Shown: piece by piece, positions 52,612 through 64,000 of the stretch
How the letters are laid out: each line of letters opens with the position of its first letter
Position numbering within the stretch: position 1 is the stretch's first letter
Assembly: GCF_947623445.1 (NCBI RefSeq)
Contig: NC_135242.1
Coordinates: 2,976,001 to 3,040,000, forward strand
Source: Clavelina lepadiformis
Taxonomy: Eukaryota; Chordata; Ascidiacea; Aplousobranchia; Clavelinidae
DNA length: 64,000 nt
Reading direction: 5' to 3'
The notes under the pieces: generated by a model
The model's database searches: none
The model's input: the letters and a program-made list of their open reading frames with translations, nothing else
What the model was told of the DNA's origin: nothing
Program-made: the position numbers and the translations under genes

Positions 52612-53613
52612 TTACACCGGCCAGTCAAGACTTTCTAAGAAGTCCAGCAAGTGCTTGTGAAAAATCTCAGGATTATCCAGGTAGCATTCATATTTGGCGT
52701 TTTTGATCACTTTAGTTTGGGAGTTGGGCATTAACTTATACAGCTCATCTTTGTAAACACCGCCAGTGTCCATATCTCCATAGATGCTCAACGTTGGCAC
52801 TGAACAAGTTGTGAAGTCTTCTTCTTTTGCAAAATAAGTTTCACCAATTGAGGCGGATACTGTCACAAAACCGGTCACCTTTTCAGGGTAAAGTTGAGCA
52901 TAGCGTACTGAATACATTCCGCTTCTTCCGGCGCTCACGATAACTGGTAGGCTTAGGTTTAATGCTGGGATTAATTGGTTAGTAAAATCCGTTTGAGGTT
53001 TCTTATGGGCATCAAATGCCTTTATCACCCCCTTCTTAGTTCTTCCGGAACCAGGCAAATCAACGGCTACGGCATGATAACCGGCTTTGCTAAGGATTTG
53101 AAGAGTCTTTATTTCTTGCCAAATCGTAGAAGATCTCCAGGCACCGTGGAGAAGCAGAACATGCCGCTTAGATTGCTGATCAGTTGATATGCAGAAGATC
53201 TTTCCACAGCCCGGGATGTTCACAAACGTGTTGACTAATTTTACGTCCGCATAGAGATCTAAACTTTCAAGGATTGGATCTGCCTTCACGTTGGACGTCT
53301 TGTACTGATTGTTATTCACGTTCGATATGCCTCTACCTAAACACAAATCTTCGAACATTTTAAACAAGCTACAGTAGTTAGTAGGCTATAACACGTTCCA
53401 TCTCTTCTTTAATTGACTGTCGCAGCATTAAAACATATTCTCTTCTGATGTAATTTTTTGCCCCAGTGAGGTAAAAAAGGTGGAAAGAAACAGAAATGTA
53501 ATGGTACTCTCACCTTTAGCACTCTTATGCGTCATTGCAATAAAGCAAAGGATTGCAAAGAGACCGACCAAGGAAAAAATTCCAGCTATTTTAATCACCC
53601 AAAGTGCTTTCAT
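52612..53613 (-). CDS. ABHD14-like alpha/beta hydrolase with N-terminal membrane anchor
   Basis: Two exons on the minus strand: 53514-53613 and 52612-53336, joined GCTAAAG/GTAGAGG in phase. A single hydrophobic segment near the N-terminus (IKIAGIFSLVGLFAILCFIAM) resembles the type II anchor of vertebrate ABHD14A. The hydrolase fold follows: VLLLHGAWRSSTIWQ (oxyanion region), LQILSKAGYHAVAVDLPGSG, the nucleophile elbow VSAGRSGMYSV, and the acidic residue in SIYGDMDTGG. Where ABHD14A/B read NAGHACYL or GAGHPCYL, this protein reads NAKYECYL: Tyr occupies the place of the catalytic His. The rest, including HLLDFLESL, aligns well. AATAAA (minus) lies near 52530. About 274 residues. Confidence 0.9.
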
Positions 53614-55422
53614 TTTAAGCCATTGGTTTTATAGTCTCAATAAGCACACAAACTTAATTACCTGCAACTGACAAGAAGCAAAATAGGATGACAGTTTAAT
53701 AGACCAAGACTTTAAACAACCTTAAACGTATTGAAACTCTAGCAACGCTGAATCAATCTATACAGAAATAACAATTTAGTTTAAATTTCCGTAACAGTGA
53801 CAAATGGACTAGCCTACACGTAGAAAATTGAGATACAACAGTTGACTTTGAAGCTGCGAGAGCATCCTTAAGTTGATTGATAGTGAATTAAAAGACATTT
53901 TCTGGTTCACTATTTTCACATTTTTTATTTTAAACTTTAACAGAATTCAATGATAAAACAATTTTGCTTCTGTTACGACCTATAACATCCGCTCCAAATA
54001 ATATACACCCAAGTAATAGACTGATACCATGGAATCTCCCACAGCAGTCTCGTAAGCTGGTCCCAACCTGTAAGAGCAGATCAATGACGGGTCAGGAAAC
54101 GTTGCTTGCCTTAACAATAGAAGGGATGTCGCCCATTAACAGAATGATGCCGATCAATGCATTAGGATTGAATTGTATTGTAATGCATTATACTGCTTGT
54201 CCTATTCCTAACACACAGTTGTGGATGTATTTAATCAAACACAAATCCTAACATTACGTATTGATATAGAAAATTTTTGTTATTCTCACGAATCCAAATC
54301 CAGCAAGCAGGTTTGGGACAAATCTTTTATCATGTACAAAGTGAGAAATTGATAACGACAAAGCGTTCAGGTTTTCGAAGGTGTGACTGACCGTAAAAGA
54401 CAGTATACAGCGAAAGAGTTGCCAGAAATTTTAGTTAAATCTTATAAACGAAAAACAGCTCAATTTTTTATAGTCACATTTCTTTATTCATCAAACAAGA
54501 TCATAAGTTCCTTTATTCGTCAGACAATTTGATTAAACAAGTGAGCAAAGTAATTTTGAATCAAATTGATGTGAAGTACAAATAAAATTGATGTCAAACA
54601 AATGTGGCGACATATAATTAATGTCCATGTTTATATTGTAATTAAAATGAACGGTTAAAATCAAAGTAACTTATTTTCAAATTTCAAACTAAGATTTATC
54701 TACTAAGCTGTTCACTATTCAGGAAACTCAAATTTATTCACAACAATCGACCGCAGCTACAATTAGTTACCGATATAACAAGATTATTAATTCGCGAAGG
54801 CTGTGATAAGATCAAAGCACTTATTTAATTTGTGTTAATTTCTGCAAAGCATCCCGTATGATACGAAATTGACTCAACGCTCTTTGAGATTCTTCAAATG
54901 AACACTTTCTGTTTGCCATCACAATTGCTGTTGGAACCACCTTTGCGAGAAAATGAGAAGGATTTTAACAGTTCCAGTGATTACTGTTATCTCATAAACG
55001 GTTTATAACTTGATAAGTAGATTGGTTTATCCATGAGAATGGGATTTCTATGAGATGAAATGAGACAGTGGACATGAAATATGCAATGTGTTACTTGTAC
55101 TGAAATATACTGAAACATTTAAAGCTGAAACAATTGTTAGTCATTTATTAGTTTAATTTCATGTCTTTATACATTTTTTTATTTTGCTTGTTCTGCTTTT
55201 CTAACATTCTCCATTTCTACTTAAACTATTTAATATTATTTCATATAGTTGTAGGTAATGCTAACATCACTTAGTATAAAAGATATCCCTAAATTAGATA
55301 ACATCATAACAGTAATGAGCATATACTCTCCACTAGACCCAGAGGCTCGAAATCAGCTATGATATACGACTTTGTAATTTGAATCATTACTATAATAGTA
55401 TTGTGAGGACCACATGAAATGG
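53614..55422. other. Intergenic between two minus-strand genes
   Basis: Very AT-rich, no supported gene; it should hold the ABHD14-like promoter and the GCKR 3' UTR. Confidence 0.5.
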
Positions 55423-58400
55423 TCACAAGCTGCCGAGGGATGTGATGGAAAAAGGGACAGAAAACGTTTCCCATGGACAAACCTGTAAATAGGCATAAAT
55501 AAAACGGAACAAAAGAGAACCGCTCTTAACCATTGTAGAAGCTAAATGTTTAACGAAGCAGAAGTTCTTTTCAGTACAACTAACTTTATCTTTTGGAGTC
55601 GCAGCCATGATATGAGTTAAAATTGATGACGACGATAACGTCATATCTACGTCATCAACTTCGTAAATTGAACGAAGCAAAAAATTTCGAGCTTCATCTT
55701 CGGATATTCCCGGAGAAAATGTCTGTATTTGAAATAAAACATTTTGTAGGTTGGATGTTAGTGATAGCGTCATAAAAAGGCTAAAATATTTAAGTCAGTT
55801 TACCTTAATGATGCCAATAGATCTGTGAAAAAGCTTCTGGTTACTCACTTTCAAATCAACCATGAAGTTTTTGTAAACCTGTACACAACATGTATTCCAA
55901 GGAAAGCCAACATGTTTTGTTGTTAAAAGAACTAAAGAAACTTGCTGCTGAAAAACGGTTATCTCAAACCTTTCCCTTCCGAACATGAGCTCCGGTTGAA
56001 GTTCCATTATAAAACCACTTTGCGCAACATTCGAACAAACTTTTCTTTAATCGTTCTGCGCCAGTAGATGTTAAAAAAGAGCAAGCAGTGTTCGGTGTTA
56101 CTTCATCACTTATGGGCAGCCGAATTACGAAAATCTCCGAAAGGAAGCTGGGCTGTGAAGAAAATGCGGCATCACCGTTACTACGAAGTTGCTAAGTTAT
56201 TCAAGAATCGGATCAGAGCCTACCAGTTCAGGAAGTTGAGCATCTTTTTCCAAAAGGAGGACAACACCAACCTTCATTTTTTCCGCAACATCTTTTCCAG
56301 CAACATTCTTTATGGAGGAACCCAACTCTAAATGAGATAAAGCAACCGCTGAAAGATTTGTTTTGCCTTCAGTAGCACACACCTTTTTTGTACTTTTAAG
56401 CAATATGGCTTAGTTATAGATTTAATGTATAATAATTTAATGTAAATGCATACCCGGGTGTTTTAAGTAATAATATAGTGAATCAAAACTAGGTTTACCA
56501 TGCATTTTCGTTTCCATTAGCTTCATACGGTTTAATATTACAAACTTTTATTTTCCTGCAGCTCTTTCAGAACGGGATCAGTTAAGCCAACAGCGACAAT
56601 TATGAGCGTGTCGTGCTTCACTGCATCCGGTCCACGTCCCAGAAGTTCGGCCAAATCGTCGGAATTAATTCGATAATTCTCCCCCTACATTAGAAAAACA
56701 AAACCTATCATTTGGTTCAAAAGGACAAAAAGTAAATGGCATTCAGAAATAAACTCACGAGTTGTCCAAGGTCGCCTTCGTTATTCTCATATTCGGGATA
56801 TCCCCCGCAGATGAAACCACGAACATCATCCAAAGCTAAATCAATTACACAGAAAAGTATAAGCTTAGTATAAGTATAAGTATAACGCCAAAATCGTCTT
56901 ACTCACTCGCGCCATATGTTGGTGGGCATTCGGTGGCGTCTATAATACCAAGAACTCCAGCGCCATTGGAGCCAACGTAATAAAGGTGGCCGTCAGCGTT
57001 AAAGGAATGAGCGGTCCAACTCATCCACGAACTAACAGCGTTGGAAGCTGATTCGTAGAAAAGCCTAAAAACATTTATCGAGCAAACCCTCAGCAAAAGA
57101 AATAATTTCTACTTTTTACAGCATGATAAGATAATTCATAATTTACAGCCTAATAATTTAAAGTGGGGAACTTACTTGCATGTCTCTTCGTAAAGTTTAA
57201 GAATTTTCTTGCACTCTGATATGCTGAAGTCGGATGCTGCAGTAGAAAGAAGGAAGATTGTTTCAAGAATGATCTTAGTCATGGAGCCTCCCTTCATACG
57301 AGACGAACCGGTGACCGCTTCACCCTATCAGTTAAAAGCAACTATCATATTTCCTCAACAGATTGTTGCAATTTATTTTGAATCATGTTACTGCTTTATC
57401 ACGTAAATCACCATGACAACTGGGTTGATCAGAAAGGCTTTGTCATCTTCAGACAACAATTCTAGTTCCTGCGCAACTATTAAAAAACTTCTTTCATGTT
57501 AGAGTTCTTGTGCATTTATGATTCTAATAGACAACGCATTTTCTAAAACTCTACCTTTTAGGAACGTTTTTTGCCATCCATATATGGGCAAGTCTCTGTG
57601 AAAAGCAGTCGTTAGACTCAAAATGAAACAACAGACAAAAAAACCTTTGTTTACTGTAGCGTACCTTGCCAATCTAACTGGATTAAAACCTAGCAGTACA
57701 GGGGTAAATTTTTCGGGATTTTCCATGCAGTGGTTAAGTTGTCCAGCCACGTAAGGCGCTGAAAGACCACACGTAATGCCGATATATAGGATTTGGCTTC
57801 TACCTTCGCAAGCCTAACAACACAAAACGTAGAGAACTATACTGTATTGTATATTAACTATTGTACGTATGGCGTAGTACGTAAAGGGCTTTTTCTTTCA
57901 TAAACTCCAAAACATGTTACCTTTATGAGGTCATTTTTGCCAGTTTCTCTATCATCTTCAGGTGCTTCTTGAGAGGTGAATAAAGCCCTGTGAAAACTAG
58001 ATGGTAGACTATCCATCTTACGAAGATTAGGCTATATGCCTACAAGCCTTAATAAATAAGTTACACTTACTGATCACCACCAGCAATTGTATAAGCAAAC
58101 TTTTTTTCAGTTAATTTCAAAAATCGGTTGAACGTTCTCTGCAAAAAACACTGCTTAAAACCAGATTATCATGTTGTGTTGCCGTAAGTTCATTATAATT
58201 AGCTTGAAATAATATTTTGCTGACACCAATAAGCTGAACAATAAAGTTAATTACAGCCATCATGAAAGCAATTCTGCCAGAAGTCCCGCATCCAGACATA
58301 ATAATCAAGCTTTTTCCGGAATCACTTTGAAAAATTAATTTTTTCGCTACTTCCGCAACTTTTACCATTGCACGAAGAATATCTTCGCTAAACAGCGTCT

Positions 58401-60201
58401 AAGAAAGAAAATTGGGTTAAAGGACATGGAAATAAATCAATTCAAACCTTGTCGAAACAAAGTAAAAACTAAAGCAATGAAAAATTAGGGAATTTTTGGA
58501 TCGAATGTGCAAAGTCGGATTAAGCTGATCTGAGTAACCTCTAATTAAATTTGCTGTTAAGTTGGACTAATGATAATCTTAGGCAAAATCGCAATATTGC
58601 CATCATAAACACAATTAGAAACACGTTTGGTTCTTCAAACTGGCTGTAGCTTTGGTAATCTTATTGCCGTAACAAAATGTGCTTTGTTCGATGACCGATT
58701 GTTCACTGTTGGACAGTTGAAAATCGTATTCTCTGCTTTGAAAACAGCTAGCAGGTGAGCCTTTATCATATTTACCTTCGATTTTAAATGCACATCGATT
58801 GAAGCTTCCTGTATCGACTTATGACAAAAATACCCAACAAAGGTGCTATATACGAGGCTCGTATGTACCATATCTATATACAAGGGCCTTTTTACCCGTG
58901 TGTTTTATATAACGGGGTCTGTGTTTGCCTTTAAAAATTGTACGTGAAACTTACAACAACCTAACAGTAAAACTACGAGCTGCTTTGTTTAAAGGCCTAT
59001 TGCTTGTATAACTGAAAAAAAATTTAACATACTAAATAATATAAATCCGCTTTAAGCACCCGGCAAGCAAATAAGATCACATCAAAGGTGTGATGCCGAA
59101 GCTGAGTCTATTAACGAATGAAACTATTCAACATATGGGTAATCGACAAAGAAAAAAGTGCAGGCATACTGCCCCGTGCAGTGCCGAGATATGGATGTGT
59201 ATGAAGGTATCTCGAACACGATGCTTTGAGACCAGATCCCTCCCAGTGAACCGCCGGGTGCCCTCCCAGGTGAGACGACGCTAAGAGGAGACTTAATTCC
59301 TACTCGCGCTCTATCCCTTTTGCATCAAGAACGAGATTAAGTGGAGATTTCGGCCCTCGACCGAGCGCGAGGCATCGGGAGAGCGGGACGAATTCTACCG
59401 AAGCTATTCACCTATCGAAGCAGATCCGCCTACTGCGTAACAGCGATCAAACACCCCAACAGATGAACCAACGCACACATCCATACAATAGTACTCAACA
59501 GAATGAATATAAACGACAAATCGCTTATGATCTCGCGTTTGTGGTGCCTACCAAATGTTATTCAAACAAAACAATAAATCATAGTTTTTATAAGTACGTA
59601 TTACGAAAGTTTGCTAAAGCAACAATAAACGTGTTTTTAATAAGATTTTATTTTAATACTAAAGTTGCAATATATATTACCTTGACAAACATATACCACT
59701 TAAATTGACGTACGAAATATATTTCGAAAAGCATATTACTGGATATAGTACCTATATATGATATGAATTTATTGTCAACGTTAAGCAGTAATTTCAGTTG
59801 TAAAATGCAGGTCACACAACAGCTAACAAAATGAACAACATAATGTGGTATAAGGCAAGCATTGTTCAAGTAATGCTTTTTGATGCTTAATAAAATTATT
59901 AGGTTAATTTGTAAATTGTTTTATTGCATCTTTGGATAGAAAAAAAGAAAAGTAATATTTTGTCTTTTAATATTGGAAACTCTGTTACAAATTTCCTGTA
60001 TCAACTGGATACGGTCTAAAATGCTGTAAAACTACAGTAGTTGACAGATATTTGGAAACCTTTTCTTACCTTTTCTTTATCGAGTCCCTTTGGTGAAAAC
60101 ATTTCCTTGTCACATTCTTCAAGTTTTTTTACTATCTCTTTCGGATTACTTATGTCAATATCAGCCGTTATCGGGTTTGCGGCTTCAGTATAAGGCAACA
60201 T
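55423..60201 (-). CDS. GCKR: Glucokinase regulatory protein homologue (two SIS domains)
   Basis: About 16 exons on the minus strand, mostly phase-consistent: 60070-60201, 58255-58398, 58071-58138, 57921-57987, 57665-57813, 57555-57595, 57412-57476, 57176-57324, 56907-57064, 56759-56835, 56542-56684, 56224-56392, 55970-56152, 55804-55878, 55585-55722, 55423-55482 (about 606 residues; human 625). SIS domain 1: MSGCGTSGRIAFMMA, YTIAGGDQ, GITCGLSAPYVAGQLNHC, LLGFNPVRLAR, LINPVV, GSSRMKGGSMTKIILET. SIS domain 2: YYVGSNGAGVLGIIDATECPP, DDVRGFICGG, STGAHVRKGK. The C-terminal lid begins ISEDEARNFLLRSIY. In vertebrates GCKR holds glucokinase inactive in the nucleus in a fructose-6-phosphate-dependent way; the role here is not known. 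The last exon is uncertain: an alternative acceptor near 55543 gives a longer tail. Intron 1 (58399-60069) contains repeat copy B. Confidence 0.92.
58950..59550 (+). repeat. GC-rich dispersed repeat, copy B
   Basis: Inverted partner of copy A at 12390-12985, lying in GCKR intron 1 and antisense to GCKR. The core 59176-59486 appears identical to copy A; the left part (58950-59175) is similar with scattered differences and the right edge (59487-59550) is much more diverged. Confidence 0.8.
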
Positions 60202-61719
60202 TTTAGGCTACCTATATGTTGACTGGAATGAGTTTTTTAAAGCTGCAGTGCTGTAAAATAACAAAATATCATATATATTTCTTGTGAACTCATGCATTTT
60301 GCCATTTCTATTGTTGGGTTTATACGCAGAAACATTAACTGTATTTGCCTTGCTCTTTGTATCGACTAGCACATCTTTCGGTACATCTTCACAATGCACT
60401 TGCTACTTGCTTATAGGCCTACTGTGCTTTAGGCTGGGTTTGCGTATTTTTAGACGCGAGAAAAGAGAATATATATTCAACTTTAATATACTGATAAATC
60501 ATACTCCCGCGCTTACGGATAAAATAATACCCAGTTTGATGCCAGCTAGCAACCAATCTCAAAATCCCTTGTAGAATTGCTTTGGTTGAATGATCGTGTG
60601 ATCGTGTCGTCACTCGTCAGTCGTCACCATCTCAACGGTAAAGGCAAATCTAACCGATTACGATAACAGGATATAATGGGATAAATTTTTCGTAAAAGCA
60701 CAAAATAAACAATACACTAACTCAGTACCAACGCCGAGCTTACTTTGCCTTCCAGTGGGTACAATTTTTTGAATGCTTGTGTGTCCACAAACTGGCTTCA
60801 AATGTCAATATTTATATACCCGGTGGCCGGTACTACCATAAGCACTTGATCTACTAGCTTGCTACACAAGTTAAAAGTTACTTCAAGCTTACTTCTTTTA
60901 AGGCTACTTTTAAAAACTTAAAGAACACAGGATGCAAAATAAAATATTTGCAGTAGCAATTCTGTTTTTATTCCTATAGCCAATGTAGACTGCCTAAATA
61001 CACTAGGGTACTAGGCAAATAAAGGCATACATTGAGGCAAATAAAGGCACTTGACTATGTATATTTTCTGAAATTTCGTCAGAAAACATTTTAGGGCTAA
61101 ACTAAATTTTTTAAGAGCTTACTTCGCGGGGGACATAGTTGACATATTTGCCTCTTTAAAAACTGTACCCTGGCTACGGCATTGAATATACACATGAAAA
61201 TTACAGCATAGCCTACTTTTTCTAGGGCAACTGCATGTGGTTTTACTAAGAATATTTTATGAAAGAAATAGTTTTTGAATATTTTTCTGATACCATATGA
61301 TACTTCGATGCATCAGCTTTCGAGTGACAAAATATTTTTACAACAGCAACATTTTTGCTTGAGATTATTCAATTTTGAATTATGCATCTTCAAAACAAGT
61401 CAAAAGTTTTTCTCATCTGCAGTGCGTGGTCAACGCTCATACAGCAAACATTTTCCCAAATGTTGATTGATTTTCGCTAAATTAAATGTAATATTTAAAT
61501 TTTGCTTGATTTTTTCTTCACATATATTGAAAAATTTAAAAGTATAATGCTGTTCTTCTCTGTAAAATAAGTAACAAAATATAGTGTAAAAGTACACAAA
61601 AGCTTCATTTTTTGCATCTTTAAAAAATACGATTTCGAAATCGACTGTCGTTTCGCGAGCGTCAGAAACTGCAGTAGATAATGCATAAGATCTATCTTGC
61701 AAACCATCTCAAAATCAAA
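60202..61719. other. Divergent intergenic region GCKR / H1
   Basis: Lies between the starts of GCKR (minus) and H1 (plus), so it should hold both promoters. I saw no unambiguous TATA or CCAAT arrangement. The frames at 60284-60574 and 61430-61707 are unsupported. Confidence 0.5.
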
Positions 61720-62253
61720 ATGATGAAAACACCGCTAGAAGCAAGCGCTCCAACTCCTTCGTCGGCTCCCGTCCTGAAGCCTCGGCTGAAGAAGGCCACT
61801 TCCTCAACTCACCCAAAGTACACACAGATGATCACATCTGCTGTGAAAGCTCTGAGGAAACCGAATGGCTCCACTCGTCAGGCAATTGCCAAATATGTTC
61901 AAGCGAATTATGATGTTGGTTCGACATCTAGTCGCCATGTTACGCGTGCGATCAAATCTATGGTTGACAAAAAAGATCTTGTCCTGGCCAGTGGTGTGGG
62001 CGCAGCCGGGCGATTTCGTATCAAAAAGACAGTGGCACCTCGTGTCTCCGCTGCTGCTAGAAAAAGGAGATCACCGAAGAAAAAGCGAGCATCCCCGAAG
62101 AAGAAGAAGCGTCCAGCAAAGAGGAAGACGACCAAGAAGCGCAAGAGCCCCGTAAAGAAGAGGACAGCTAGAAAGTCCCCAAAAAAGAAGACGGTTAAAC
62201 GCAAGGTAAAGAAATCTGTCAAGAAACAGACGAAACGAAAGGCAAAGAAGTAA
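61720..62253 (+). CDS. Histone H1
   Basis: An intronless linker histone of 177 residues, starting at 61720 (or 61723, MKTPLEASAP). An upstream in-frame ATG at 61681 would add 13 hydrophobic and basic residues unlike H1 and is not preferred. A short Pro/Ala/Ser-rich head (TPSSAPVLKPRLKKA) precedes the winged-helix globular domain: HPKYTQMITSAVKALRKP, GSTRQAIAKYVQANYDV, SSRHVTRAIKSMVDKKDLV, ASGVGAAGRFRIKK. A Lys/Arg/Pro/Ser tail with repeated SPKKK-type motifs (RRSPKKKRASPKKKKRP, KRKSPVKKR, RKSPKKK) binds linker DNA and offers S/T-P phosphorylation sites. The 3' stem-loop 24 bases downstream makes it a replication-dependent H1. It is the only H1 in the window and lies 46 kb from the H2B pair. 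Confidence 0.96.
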   Translation: MMKTPLEASAPTPSSAPVLKPRLKKATSSTHPKYTQMITSAVKALRKPNGSTRQAIAKYVQANYDVGSTSSRHVTRAIKSMVDKKDLVLASGVGAAGRFRIKKTVAPRVSAAARKRRSPKKKRASPKKKKRPAKRKTTKKRKSPVKKRTARKSPKKKTVKRKVKKSVKKQTKRKAKK

Positions 62254-62277
62254 AGCTTTGTTCGCAAAGTATCAAAC

Positions 62278-62293
62278 GGCTCTTCTCAGAGCC
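62278..62293 (+). promoter_or_regulatory. Histone mRNA 3' stem-loop (H1)
   Basis: GGCTCTTCTCAGAGCC: same stem as in the H2B genes, with loop TTCT in place of TTTT. A purine-rich AAAAGAG 16 bases later could be the U7 snRNA target. Confidence 0.95.
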
Positions 62294-62456
62294 ACCCTTC
62301 CCTGGTAAAAGAGTCGCTAAAAAAGGTTGGACTACGCCGATGCCGCGGTGTTGGTGAATTGACACGTAGGCAATTTCTTGCATGCGAAGTGTGATTAGCG
62401 TTAGAGCAATGTCGTTAAGCAGCAGTCTACAGCAAAAAATGACTTTTGCTATAAAC

Positions 62457-62905
62457 CAGGGGTGTCAAACTCAATCGCACCAGGGGCCAAGACTTATTTC
62501 ACGCCGCGGGCCGTAAGGATAAAAGTTGATCGAATGTTTCGTGACACGAAACATGAATTGAAACAACACCAAATTCTTGATTTTTTTGTCTGGGCTATTT
62601 TTGATTATTTTTCTCTTACGTCATTATGTTTCATTCATCTCCTTGCGAAAACATTAAAGAATTAAGAAACAATAAAGAAAAAAGAAGCCCAGATTACAAG
62701 CGTTAAGAATAAATCTATTTATTCTGTCGTATGGTGGGCCAACTGTTGTGCTGCTGTATTGTGCGATTTGTAATAATCTTGTTTCTTGCTTGAAAAAGTA
62801 AGTTATACTGTACAATGATCTCGCGGGCCGGAGATAGTTCAATATATAAAATAACATTGCGGGCCAAGTTTTGTTGTAAAGCGGGCCGGGAATTTGACAC
62901 GTATG
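62457..62905. mobile_element. hAT-type MITE with perfect 8-bp target duplication
   Basis: A 449-bp element; ends CAGGGGTGTCAAACTC and, reversed, CATACGTGTCAAATTCC. The flanking duplication is CTATAAAC (62449-62456 and 62906-62913). GCGGGCC motifs near the right end are typical of the group. The frames inside are short and have no transposase features. Confidence 0.9.
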
Positions 62906-62913
62906 CTATAAAC

Positions 62914-64000
62914 TATAAAGGATTACATTCTGTTTGGGTAAACTAAATTATAACGTTTGTCCAGAGCGAAAGACCGGTAACTCATTTGCACAACAAATTT
63001 TGAACTAACTATACCAATTATTACGTATTAATATGCTAATCAACAACGCTCATTCAATTGGACAAAAAAGTACCCTTTCGTTTACGTCTGAAACTCAATA
63101 CAAGCTTTTTTCCCGCCCTTCATGTGTAATTATGACGTAAAAATATTTGAACAAGGCCATTATGAGCTAAATAGTGACTCGGAAAACGTCAATTTTGTTC
63201 ATGAAAACAACTTTACTGGTAAATTTCTTCAGCTTACGTTCTAAAATCTAAAATTTTGATAAATAAACAAGCAACAAGTGCGCAATACAAAAGTTATGTG
63301 TAATATGCATAAAACGATTCTCTACATTCAAAACCACAAACAAACTAATTCCTGAATGACAGCTAAAGGTAAAGAGCATCGTGTTTCACAGAATACTGCA
63401 TTGTTAAACGTATCATCTATGGACCTCAATTAAATCACTGCAGATTTTCTGTGCACATTACGTTAATACGTGAAAAATTGTTAAAGTATGCAATTTAAAC
63501 AGGTAGGGTAATAAACAATTTAACGCAGTATGTTACAGATACAGCGTTTTGGTGAAGACGTCTAACGTACCTTACGTATGTAGCGTAGCTTCCTTCAATG
63601 CTTCTAAATACATATATGGAAGTAAATACGTATGTAAAAGCATCGACACCACTTACTGTACATCAAACATGTGTGGGATTATGGCGACTGAATCCGTGTA
63701 TACTAAGAGAAACACTGATCTGAAGGCATAAAATGCATCAATTAAAGCACTAAAGCAATAAAAAACAAAGCAATACTACAACAAAGAATCGAACTGGAAT
63801 GCTGTAAATACTAAAAAGAAATCAGTGCATAATGGCAGATGATCCTGAAGAAATTTCATGAAAAGACTATTCCAAAACTAAGGCACTTTGCATTTCCAGC
63901 ACTCAGATACGAATCCGAAATGAACTGCAAATATAACACAATTCATTTCAGTGGAAACAGATGAACAAAGTATAGTGTCAAGGCCAAAAAGCGGAACAAA
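62914..64000. other. Intergenic to window end
   Basis: AT-rich DNA with no supported gene or repeat. Confidence 0.5.

Noticed and set aside
56862-56886. AGTATA repeats as a meaningful tandem array
   Set aside because: Only three short units within a GCKR intron; ordinary microsatellite slippage.
61865-62267. Two other frames over the H1 tail
   Set aside because: Shadows of the lysine-rich H1 tail in other frames; no H1-like or other domain.

Overview
The window looks like chromosomal DNA from a marine invertebrate chordate, most probably an ascidian (Ciona-like). The grounds are AT-rich DNA, compact genes with short GT-AG introns, replication-type histone genes with 3' stem-loops, families of small secreted C-type lectins, a glucokinase-regulator homologue and many small DNA transposons. 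The species is inferred from gene content; no search was run.

Layout. 1-12.4 kb has no confident gene except a possible secreted peptide on the minus strand at 6.8-7.0 kb. 12.4-13.0 kb holds one copy of a GC-rich repeat; a second, inverted copy lies 46 kb away at 59 kb inside a GCKR intron. 13.9-15.4 kb has two nearly identical H2B genes on the minus strand. 18-29 kb is a lectin array: lectin 1 (+), lectin 2 (+), a decayed lectin unit, and lectin 3 (-). Lectins 2 and 3 are arms of a young inverted duplication. An orphan lectin exon follows at 29 kb. 30.3-32.6 kb has a duplicated noncoding block next to a broken Ty3/Gypsy-type fossil. 34.5-36.8 kb is a trypsin-type protease with two possible C-termini. 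38-41 kb carries the second copy of the duplicated block, a lectin exon scrap and a calmodulin-like EF-hand gene. 43.6-46.9 kb holds a MULE DNA transposon and, 178 bp further on, its internally deleted derivative, each with a perfect 9-bp target duplication. 48-52 kb has lectin 4 and a pentraxin gene. 52.6-53.6 kb is an ABHD14-like hydrolase (-), 55.4-60.2 kb a glucokinase regulatory protein gene (-), and 61.7-62.3 kb histone H1 (+) with its stem-loop.

How it fits together. Lectins, a pentraxin and a secreted or anchored trypsin are all plausible extracellular recognition or defence proteins, and they sit in the stretch most disturbed by duplication and transposons. The lectin units share an upstream module of about 0.4 kb, found also in two places with no lectin attached. 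The flanks (histones, GCKR, ABHD14, EF-hand) are ordinary single-copy or housekeeping genes. Gene models were assembled by eye from splice signals, reading phase and remembered family sequences, so exon edges are approximate, above all the GCKR C-terminus.
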